The translations under genes were made by a program, and so were the position numbers. This document shows positions 53,920-64,000 of a stretch of 64,000 bases of DNA, piece by piece. The notes below the pieces were generated by a model. It saw only the letters and a program-made list of their open reading frames with translations, made no database searches and was not told where the DNA came from. The DNA is from Circinella umbellata (taxonomy: Eukaryota; Mucoromycota; Mucoromycetes; Mucorales; Lichtheimiaceae). The stretch is taken from contig JAIWNF010000003.1 of the NCBI GenBank assembly GCA_025093555.1, positions 248,001-312,000 of the forward strand, in the 5' to 3' direction. Position 1 is the stretch's first letter, and each line of letters starts with the position of its first letter.

Positions 53920-56339
53920 ATGTCAAAAATCCAGGAAGCTTTTGAAAAAGAAATTTATTATACCGAAGATGTACTACACCAGACTAGCTCAACATCCTCT
54001 ACTGAAGAAACTGATAGAAAAGGTGGAGATGTTGTCAACATCCAGAACAATGATGATACTACTACCAAATCATATGAGAATACTCCAGAAGAACGAGCGT
54101 ATGTACGAAAACTCAATAAATTTATATACCCACTCATTGGCATGATTATTTTTGTTCAGGTACGTATAATATAAATCACTATCATTGTAGTTATGTTATC
54201 ATACATAGTATATTGATATTACTGTTATATGTAATATAAATAAAAATAATTAATAATTATAATACCTTTTTTCAACTTTATACCTGTAATATTAGTTCTG
54301 TGATAAAGCTTCACTTAGTGTTGCCCCAGTATTGGGATTGAATAAAGATCTTGGTTTGAGTGGTACACAATTCTCGATTTTAGGGTCAATGTTTTATTTA
54401 GGTATATACTTTTCATATTTGAATTCGGGGTAATAGTATTGTTTATATGAGAATAATACAGTGATGAATAACAAACCATTTTTTATTGCGATATGGTAGG
54501 CCACCTAATTTATCAGGTATATATAAAGCTTATTATATTACATGCTTGTTATATTATTGTTGTGAAATACTGGTATTCATTGTGTATTATATTTGTCACT
54601 TACATTGCTATATTATTATCTTTCCGTAGATACCCAATCAATTTATTCTTCAACGTGTCCCACTAGCACGATATCTCGGAGTGTTATTAGTAATTTGGGG
54701 TATAGTCATGGGAGCTACTGGTGCTTGTCAAACATTCTCGCAAATGGCAGCTTGTCGTTTCCTTTTGGGTCTATTTGAGGCTGCTGCTATGCCCACTTTG
54801 TATTTAATTACTGCCACTTTATATCGTCGCACAGAACAGCCCATGCTGTTTGGATTTATTACACTTTGTAACGGTGTTGGTGCAGGTATATAAAATTAAC
54901 ATATATAGCAAACCACTTGACGTAAAAAAACGATAGCTAATAATTTTGTATAATATCAATTTTTTCGTTAAATTCAATAACATATACAGCTATTGGTTCA
55001 GGTATACCTATTTACTATTATATACTCTATATTAAACCATACGTAGTGTTCAAATAAAGGGATATTAAATGTCTTGTATACAATAACTCACTATTTTAAT
55101 AGCAATTGCATTTGGTTTTTCGCACTTGAATAATGCTCGCGGTATCGAGAATTGGCGATGGTAATAACGAACATGATATATCTGTGTCATCAGTATATAA
55201 ACTAATATTCTCTTTGTTTATATTAACACATAATCTATAATATATAACCTTTTATCTGATAGGAACCACATCTTCTTTGGATCACTCACTGTTTTGTTGG
55301 GTTTCTTTACATGGTTTTTCTTAGTAGATAGACCAGATCATCCATTATTGCGTTTAACTGAAACAGAACAGCTTATAGTCAAGGATCGCACTAAAGATAA
55401 TGCTGTAGTAACCAAGAAAGAGTTCAAATATGGTCAAATGTGGGAGGCATTGAAAGAGCTTCGCTTCTGGCTAATCATGCTGTCAGGCCTGACTGTCAGT
55501 TTACAAAACGGTGGCATGCTTGTTTTCAGTACAACCTTTGTCCTTGGTTTAGGTTTCAATGTACATATGTTTTATAATAATATATTTTAACTAATGATGT
55601 CTCAAAAACATCATACTTATGTACATTTGCGTTCTTTTGCTACTATTTATTTTATTAGGGTCAACAATCATTGTTGCTTCAAATTCCTTCAGGTATGGCA
55701 TCAGCTTTAGGTGTTTTTGTTGCTGTACTACTAGCTCACAAGACCAAACAAATAATCTGGAGTTCAATGTTTATGCTTTGCATTGGTATGATTGGACTTC
55801 TCATTCTTTGTGCCATCCCTGAAGGTGAAATCAAACTTTTGGGCTTTTATCTCAGCTGGGCTGGTACCGGATCTTATGCTCTTATTGTTACATTGATTGG
55901 TAATAATGTCAAGGGATACACAAAGAAGATCTTTTACAATAGTTGCATTATGGCAGCGTATACGGTGGGCAACTTTGTTGGGCCGCTCATGATGACTGAA
56001 CATGATGTAAGAAATCGTTCTTCACTTGGGAAGGGAAGGGCAAGGGACATAATGGAGAGCCTGTTCAATATAATATGAAAGATTTTTAAAGGACACGCAT
56101 CTTACCGTGGAATTTACTATTTATTTATTTATAATTATCTTATATAGGCTCCACGATATTTAGGTGGCGTAGGTGGTTTCTTGGCTGGTTTCTTTGTCGC
56201 TTTCTGTTGTCTTTTCATCGTTCGTATCTTAGGTGCACGAGTTAATAGTCATCGCTTAGAAAACAAATCTGACAAAGAAACTGACGTGTATCTTGATAAA
56301 ACAGATAAAGAAGATGATCAATTCATTTTCAGGTTGTAA
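53920..56339 (+). CDS. MFS transporter, allantoate/nicotinate (ACS) type, copy 1
   Basis: Nine exons (53920-54159, 54296-54401, 54500-54516, 54630-54885, 54990-55001, 55103-55160, 55263-55560, 55659-56006, 56148-56339) join in phase to 508 aa, including micro-exons of 17 and 12 nt. After a 65-residue hydrophilic N-terminus come about 12 hydrophobic segments. Family markers are DKASLSVAPVLGLNKDLGL, QFSILGSMFYLGHLIYQIP, ACRFLLGLFEAAAMPTLYLI, LYRRTEQP, the central loop after LLGFFTWFFLVDRPDHP, and NNVKGYTKKIFYN..AYTVGNFVGPLMM. This is the anion:cation symporter group that includes Dal5, Tna1, Vht1 and Fen2; substrates are organic anions or vitamins and the exact one is not readable. It is a paralogue of the gene at 60681. 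Confidence 0.92.
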
Positions 56340-59300
56340 AGTATTATTCAAAAAGAACACCTTTATATGCACATTTACTACTAATATATATATATTTTAT
56401 ACCTATAATTGTTTTTATGTTCTTACTATATAATACCTATATATACATCTTACTGTAATATTTTAGTTGTCCTTTCTATACAAATATGATATTTTGCGTA
56501 AAATAAAATTTTCTGTTATTATTATTTTCTGTTTGTTATTTATTGAACAAACAGTCGATTTATGTTTTATTACACATGTTATTGGAATAGAATAATATAC
56601 TGAATAATTAAGAGGAAATTGTTAAATATTGTGAGAACAGATAAATAGTATATTTGAAGTTTTGATTTAGTTCCATATTCAATGTATAAATGTCCATAGT
56701 AGAGCGTATACAATTTTTATTGCAGAATGCGCAGAATGGCGGACGGTTCTAATAATTAGAAGGGTACGTATGATATATTTTATTGTGTGAAATGTCTGGA
56801 GCGAGAATTAATATGTAAGTAATGTAAAGCACGTTACTCGTACGATGCAAAGTAATATTTTTTGTTGACAATATAATATATTGACTAGTAGCATCATATT
56901 ACGCTTGAAGATTACTATATGCGCCAGAAAAAAAGAGTTATAGTTATTATGACCATTATTTTTTTCTAGCTCAAATGATCATAGTAGGGATTATAATTCT
57001 TTTTTTTTTTCAGCACAAATGATCGACTTTATAACGCATATACGTAGCATTTTCCTTTAACCTGTATACGGTAGCATGAACAAAAACAATTTGTGTGTCA
57101 CATACATACCTGCTGTCTTATTTGGTAATTAGGGTACGGAGTACTGGAGCTGCTTCGATTCAAAATTTAACAATAGAACCTAGTAATTAATGATGCTCGA
57201 TTTTCCACTTGTTATTTACTGTTGTGTTACTATTGATGACAATAAAATACAGTTGATTTGACTGTACTAAAGAGAAAATAATTGTAAAAAAAGATTCAGC
57301 ACGCGCTTCTGCTACTTTGTTTTAATATATAATGCTGTCTCACAAATTTTGCAGCATATTGTTAACGTACATCATGATATCATGAACGTGGGAAGTTCTC
57401 TTCTTTATTCTCACACAAATTTTATCTACATGAACAACAGTTTAAGTTGGATAATTGTTTTCCTCGTGGCATCTTCTGTTTATTTTACTATAGCTGTTAC
57501 TGTTTATCCACTACATCCACAAAGTAAATTCTCGTCTACGTAGATGCCAATTTGGTTTTATAAAGTCCGGTAGTATACCAATAAAAAATAATGTTGCACC
57601 TGATGTATATACTACACTATAAGTATTGCATTGGTTTCGGTCGCGTTGAACCGAAAATAACGGTAATAATATCTATGAGTTATCTTATGTAGATTATTCT
57701 TATAGATTTTGATGCTATGCAAATAATTTTTTCATACAGATGAATATTGTTTGTATAATATATATATACATAATATTACTCGTCAATATCTCTCTTATAC
57801 AAGTATACAATGCATAAAATTTATGTTCGAATATAAAAGATAATCGTTGTCAATTTCATCATATATATATGCAGATTACATTCGTACACTGCATACTCTG
57901 TAATTAACAAATCAGACATAATTACTGGATTTACATCGTTTTACTTAATTAAATTTTCTAACTAAATAAAAAAAAGTAGTTACGCGGTGACAGTTACCCA
58001 TCACATTCTTTACATGAAACCTTCTTTTTTTTACCAATCGCGGTAGGACCGATGTGAAATACAATAACAAACAAGCATAGAATATGTGATCAGAGAAAAT
58101 TTCTTCAGGTGTGCGTACAGTAAAAAAACTTTACTTTGGATGAGGTGTAATTTTATGTTTACCCTCGTCTATTTTCAATTTTACTTGAAGTTAATATACA
58201 AAGATTTTTGCAAAGTCAAAATAATCAAGCTTAAACATGAAATTACACCTCATTCACAGTGGAAAAAAAAATATTACTGACCGAATTTTAACAATTGGTT
58301 TTCTCCATAGCAAAAATTTCCCATCACCAGGAATTTTTATGTTCGGTTTTGATTTATGGTTACACCAACAAAATGTCCGAGTGATTTAGTAAAACAATGA
58401 CCAACTTTGCAAAGATAACTTCTTCAACAGGGTGAAGAAAGTCATTATCATTCTAAAATCATAGTGCTGTTTAAGATCTCAGTTGAAAATATTATATTTT
58501 AATTCAAAAGAAAATACATAGAGTAATATGTAAATTCTTTTTTACGTAAATTGGATATACATATGTTATATACCAATCATCAACTAAAATAGAAGAACAG
58601 TAACAATTGATTTGTTATGTTACATGAGAACTTTAAGATTTGTAATTTCAAGAAGATACAGTTTGTTGTCACTTTACAATTAAACTTTTAAGTGAACCAC
58701 GCCAAACACCAGAAATAACCTTTGTTGATTGTCATAATAAACATATCATTTATTTATCTGAAGCTCTGTTTTTTTACCAACAGTATTTTTGAATATATAA
58801 AATCATGCGTGAAATATAGAATTATAATATATTGTATTAGTTTTCACACAACGCCACAATTCCTTTTAAAGGCAACGCTCTCAATCTATAAGTATTAACA
58901 GACCTGGATTACAGGAGGTTATTAAATGAAAATAAAAGTTTTAACCGTTATCACTCACGCAATTACACCACCACCAGGCAAATCACTATTGTGAGAGTCA
59001 TCAAACCTGTGGCCCTCAGATGACGATAAATGGAATACAGAATTTTCCACTTTTTTTTTCCCCATTTGCACTCAAGATCATTGTTTAAATATCCATATTA
59101 TTACTGCCTGCTTCGAAAAACACAATGACGAAAAATAAAATATAAGTATTATTTTTTGTATACGGTAGACAGCTAAAAAAAAATCGGGTTTTATGCATAC
59201 GTAGCCTATCTCTTGAGGGACAACAAATCAAGTTTGAATTTTTATATCGTTTCTTATCGTAATTACTATATAGATACGTACCGTCGGTGATGCCGGTGAA

Positions 59301-60680
59301 TGTAAAAATAATCAGTCTTTCTATAAACTGCAATCTTATAACTAACTACTTATTATGCTACCTATGAAAAAGTCGCTTTTTTTTTTCTTTTTGGCAAGCC
59401 AGTAGAGTTTAAACGGAAGCCATACTACGCTATGTTCCTATCTTTTGTGTTACGAAAAGATATAATCGGTGAGAGAAAGATGAAATTGAATTTTAATCAC
59501 CATACAGCAAGCCAGAGTATATACATTAAACCGTTTCTGTGATATAAGCGCATTTTTTTTTTTTTATTTTTTATTTTTGGTTTTATTTTCTTATTTTTCC
59601 AACTGTAAATAGGTTAAGTCCCAGATCCTGAAGTATTTTTTATAATAATAAAATAGGAAAGTCATGTCAAACTCTTTCTTATCCTCCTGTCAAAAAGAGT
59701 AACTATACAGCCCAGGAATAGTTAACTTTTGCTCTATATGATCTCTTATATATCTAAACATTTCTTCTTGCTCAAATCATTTCATCCACTAGCAGTTTTT
59801 GGTATATAGAGCTTTGAAACTTCTAAATTCACACACGATGTACTTACTAAAAATAGGGAGTACTCTATCGCACTCTTTATATCTCTTATATGCAGCTTTC
59901 ATTTTACTAAGCGTAACTACCAAAAGAGGTGTGCATCAAAAGACGGGATTGCTGTTGCGCATCAAAGGAAAAATGAGGTTTTTTAGATTCCACAATAAAT
60001 TGAACCCAAGATTTCTCACAATTAAAATGCCATTTGAAGAGGTGGTCAGGATAGAATTTGGTGTTGTGTTACCCAATGTAAAGGGAGTTTTTTACCCCAC
60101 TACAAACTACTTTTTTTCTCGCATGACACAAAAGTAGATTTTAATACTAACTAGAATAAATTACAGTTAAAAAAGAACTAATAGAACTGTTCAAAAAATA
60201 AATTGCACGGAAAAAAAATAACTGTCCAATTTAAGTTTGTTGATATGATGGTAAGATATAACAGTTACACTTGTTTATGAAAAGAAATCATAGAAAAGAG
60301 CTAAATTATACAAAACGATAAGAAATGATAAAAGTTATTATCAGAATCATTTTTGTCTTTATCAATTTCACTATTTCTTTTTCTATATACTTGTATTTGA
60401 ACAGTATATTTAAGGCAAGAGAGCCTGAGAAAGAACGAATAAAAGCAAGAGAATCAAACCTGATTTGACCAGAGTCATTTTAAGGTTCATCTTTTTTTTA
60501 AAAAACTATTGACCGATGCCAATTAAGGCACCGCATTTAATGCTAAACCGCTAAGCAGTTAAACCGAAAACTAAAAACTATATAAAGTACTGGACTCCTC
60601 TTCGTCATGTACATGTTGAACTACCACCCCATTTTTATTTTCTAGGCAGCTGCATTCCTATTTTGTTGCTTCAACACACG
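56340..60680. other. Long gene-poor interval between the MFS paralogues
   Basis: About 4.3 kb of AT-rich DNA. It contains the MITE-like element at 58118-58279 and many short chance frames (57349, 58086, 59085, 59799), most of which lack an ATG at the frame start or any domain. A TATAAA at 60581-60586 is positioned about 100 bp before the MFS2 start. Confidence 0.5.
58118..58279. mobile_element. 162-bp MITE-like inverted repeat
   Basis: Both ends read CAGTAA inward, and arms of about 45 bp pair imperfectly around a shared core ATGAGGTGTAATTT (58139-58160 and 58233-58253). No open frame is inside. This is consistent with a small non-autonomous Tc1/mariner-type element. A target duplication is not clear. 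Confidence 0.55.
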
Positions 60681-62811
60681 ATGGTTTCAGAAAAAGCAGT
60701 TTCAATTAAACAAGAAAAGGCGGAAGTCTACTCGGCAAATGAAGTCGAATATGCATTAGAAGAGGCAAAATCAAAAAAATTCGTTTATTCGCCAGAAGAA
60801 AAGAAGTTGGTAAAAAAAATTAATTGGACTGTCATGCCTCTTGTCTGTGGTATTCTTTTCGTTCAGGTAATAAGAGTGTCATTTTTATGGATACATTATT
60901 CTAGTATCATTATCAATTACTGTCCCGAGGAAACATTTTTAATAACATGTTAATCAATTTATTAGTTTATTGACAAATCCACGTTGAATTATGCAGGTTT
61001 GTAGAAGTATGGTAAACTATAGCTTATATATCGTTTTCTAATGTTTTTCTCTCCTTTCTTTTTCTTTATATATATATATATATATATAGCTGTAATGAAT
61101 CTTTATGAGGATACACATATTTCTCAAACTGAATTTTCATGGTTGGGTGCCATTTTCTATGTTGGATATTTAGGTAATTTTACTATCATAATTTATTTCA
61201 TCTTCATGTCACAAAATCGTCAAAGTAAATAGTACGTAAATAATTGGTTACTAATAATTTTTCACTATTCAACAAAAACATATACCTTGCTAATATCAAC
61301 CAGCTTTTCAAATTCCAAATCAATATTGTCTTCAACGCTTACCTATCTCGAAATATCTTGGCGCTATTCTTCTTATTTGGGGCGTATGTCTTGGTTTAAT
61401 GTCTCTTGGAAGAAACTTTCAAGAACTTGCAGGATTACGATTCCTTTTGGGCTTCTGGGAAGCCTCAACCTATCCTTGCATCTTTTTGCTTATCAGCACA
61501 TTATACCGCCGCCAAGAGCAGGTTATCTGGTTTTCCACAATGTTTATTAATAATGCCGCCGCTACAGCTTTTGGTGGTTTAATTGCGTACGGTATCCGTA
61601 GCATGCAAGGTCTTCACGGAATCAGCGCTTGGCAATGGTACGTATTCATGCTGTGTTTACAACATGTTTATTCTTCAACATGACTACAAATATTTTGATC
61701 AGAATATTAACTTTTACTTTTAACATTTTTATTATTATGATTTTATTAGGTGCAGTAAGTATTTTGAACGTTTTTTTTATAAAATATAGTTCTACTAGTA
61801 GTAGCTTCGACATATACATAGCATACATTATTGCTAACATTTATCCCTTGTAAAGTGATCATCTGGGGTGTAATAACCTTTTTGTTAGGTATTGCTTTCT
61901 TTTTCTTTTTAGCAGATCATCCAAAATCTCGCTGGTTCCATTTGACACCCGAAGAAGAGCTAATCGTAGAAGAGCGTCTACGAGATAACACCGTCGTTCA
62001 GAATCCAGTTATTAACATGGCTCATATCAAGGAAGGTTTGAGAGATCCAAGATTTTACTGCTACCTTGGTATCTCGTTTTTCTGTAACCTTCAAAATGGT
62101 TCTGTTACAATCTTCAGCTCTCAAATTATTTCCCAAATGGGCTTTAGTGTAAGTTGAAAAGCGCTAATATATGGATATCTATCGTATAACATTGAAAAAA
62201 ACAAACAGGCGCGAAAAAAAAAGCTAAATAAAAGCTGTAAACGTTTATTCCAATAGGATCTTAATTCCATTCTCTTAAATATTCCCTATGGTGTTTCTAT
62301 TGCAATTTTACTTGCTGGTGCAATGATGGCAAGTCGCCGTTGGGATGAAATTGGTTACGTTGGTGCAGCATGGGGTATGATTACATTCTTAGGTGCTTTG
62401 CTTCTTTGCGTCATTCCCGGTGGTGGTGGTAAGCTTTCCGGCTTGTATTTGTCTGCTAGTAGTCCAATTTATGTCATGTTGCAAACTTCAATCTCCAGCA
62501 ATGTCACAGGATATACAAAGAAAATTTTTTACACTGGTGGTAATTTGGCAGCCTACTGCGTAGGCAACTTTGTGGGTCCTTTAATGATGGTCGAATCCAC
62601 TGCTCCAAGATATATTGGACCGATGATTGGCTACATGGTTGCAGATATCTTGGCAGTTGTGCTTTTCTTATATGTACGCTGGTCGCTCAAGCGTGAAAAT
62701 GAACGTCGTGAAAAACTTAGAGAAGAAGGAAAAATTCCACCTTCTGATGCCGCAAGACAAGACATCGACCTGACTGATAAAGAAGACTTAAACTTTGTAT
62801 ATAAGCCTTAA
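60681..62811 (+). CDS. MFS transporter, allantoate/nicotinate (ACS) type, copy 2
   Basis: Seven exons (60681-60866, 60966-60996, 61090-61173, 61304-61637, 61751-61755, 61856-62148, 62257-62811) join in phase to 495 aa. The fifth is a 5-nt micro-exon (GTGCA). It restores ..ISAWQW-CM-IIWGVITFLLG, which aligns without gaps with WRWNHIFFGSLTVLLG of copy 1. Other blocks are FIDKSTLNYAAVMNLYEDTHIS, FQIPNQYCLQRLPISKYLG, GLRFLLGFWEASTYPCIFLL, LYRRQEQVIWFS, LADHPKSRWFHLTPEEE and GYTKKIFYTGGNLAAYCVGNFVGPLMM. It has a long hydrophilic C-terminal tail. Plasma-membrane symporter of organic anions or vitamins by family; substrate unknown. The start is the first ATG downstream of the TATAAA. Confidence 0.92.
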
Positions 62812-64000
62812 TAATAATTAAAGTATCTTCTATAAATTTATTTTATTGTACTGTTATATACCTCCCCTCCATTCACATACACCTTTACACAAACGCATAC
62901 ACGCACTTGTATATTAGCTTATTTTTTATTTATTTATTTATTTATTATACGTACACTGTGAAAAATAATAATAATAAGCACACATGTTGACCATGTAAAT
63001 TTATTTCTTGGCGCTATTAAGTATTTCATTTTTATTACTGTCGTCTTGCCCGACATTTTTTTTTTTTACATTTATCGTACGTACACTATGGTATATACTT
63101 CCACTACTCAAATCACATAATTGTGCTGTAGAAAATGAAAAAGACAATGATATAAAAAATTACCGCAAATGGTATATCTAATCAGTAATCGAGTGTAACG
63201 TGAAAAATCTTATTTGTAATTGAAACAGAGTAGCTTTTTTTTTCAAATAGTAATCATGAAATTAAAAAAAACACAAGTGGTAGAGCGACTTATTACTTTC
63301 GCAACTTTTTACTACGATTTTGATAAGCATATCAGTAAAATACATTCCACATTAGTTGTTATGAATAATGTGGCGAATTCAAACTAATCTCATATATTTG
63401 ACTGTAGGTAACACAAAAACAAAAATGTGATTTCTACCGTATCTATCTCAGTATTTACTGATAATTGTTACTCAATAGTTTTTTGGATGAAAATGCTACC
63501 TGAAAAGCTAACATGGCTAAAAAACAGTAACAAAAATATTATTCTTATCAATAAAAATATAAACCTACGTATTTACTGTTACATGTTGCTGAATAAAGAA
63601 TTCATTTACGAGCGTGTACGTCTGAAAAACCAAAAACCCTGATAGGTGGGTGCATTTGTATTACAATTTTTAGTTTTATATTACCTGATCGGCCAACGTC
63701 TTGCGTAACTACAGCTGATTGCATTCTCACGATTTAGTGTGAAGAAGCACGCCATAACATATATCTACTAATTTCCCCCTCTCTTTATTGTAATCAGTTA
63801 TAGATATTTTAGTGTTTTGAAATACGTAAGCGAGAAAAATGATACTTTTTGCTTGTTAAACCTTATTTTTCCATTTAAAGCTATAATACTTGTAGACCCA
63901 TCACGAGTGAAGGCAACTGTTGCCATACTGTATAAAGTAGTAATGTTTTCTTATTAAATGTTTTCCTGACATATCATAATAGTCATCGAAGTATTATGTT
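62812..64000. other. Intergenic, window end
   Basis: MFS2 terminator region (AATAATAATTAA after the stop), a (TTTA)n tract at about 62929-62946, and CGTACGTACA palindromic patches at 62948 and 63078. The frame at 63427-63642 is not supported. Confidence 0.5.

Noticed and set aside
59799..60137. 112-aa plus-strand frame
   Set aside because: It begins at TTG; the first ATG is about 40 nt in. There is no recognisable domain or conserved composition and no clear promoter.

Overview
The window looks like nuclear DNA of an early-diverging filamentous fungus, most likely Mucoromycota (Mucorales-like). It is AT-rich. Genes carry many short GT..AG introns, promoters are pyrimidine-rich, and the conserved proteins are eukaryotic and fungal. 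Gene models were built by hand from splice signals and checked for codon phase across every junction. Names rest on motif recognition, not database searches.

Layout. (1) 25-5690: a very large, almost perfect inverted repeat (arms 25-2103 and 3768-5690, spacer 1664 bp). Each arm carries a 12-bp tandem array, 29 copies on the left and 16 on the right; the 13-unit difference equals the 156-bp difference in arm length. (2) 6.5-13 kb: one small membrane-anchored hypothetical gene, then decayed material including a multi-exon pseudogene. (3) 13.1-32.9 kb, gene-dense: G-protein beta subunit (+), a small low-complexity gene (+), the spliceosomal kinase Prp4 (-), two thaumatin-like proteins interleaved with two Old Yellow Enzyme-family oxidoreductases, a HAM1/DUF4449-type lipid-binding-fold protein (-) and TRAPPC13 (-). 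(4) 33-39.5 kb: degenerate DNA with a broken multi-exon gene whose first intron is invaded by a DNA-transposon-like element. (5) 39.6-53.1 kb: ACBD5/Atg37-like acyl-CoA-binding protein (+), UTP21/WDR36 (-), coatomer gamma/SEC21 (-), and a TcdA-type tRNA t6A dehydratase (+). (6) 53.9-62.8 kb: two paralogous MFS transporters of the allantoate/nicotinate (ACS) type, about 4.3 kb apart, with a 162-bp MITE-like element between them.

Most conserved genes are unrelated housekeeping functions (splicing, 18S rRNA processing, COPI and TRAPP trafficking, tRNA modification, signalling). The accessory interest lies in the giant inverted repeat with its unstable coding-like array, the duplicated thaumatin/OYE cluster in which one thaumatin copy has lost its C-terminal Cys, the two decayed multi-exon genes, and micro-exons in the transporters. 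No rRNA, tRNA or CRISPR array was recognised.
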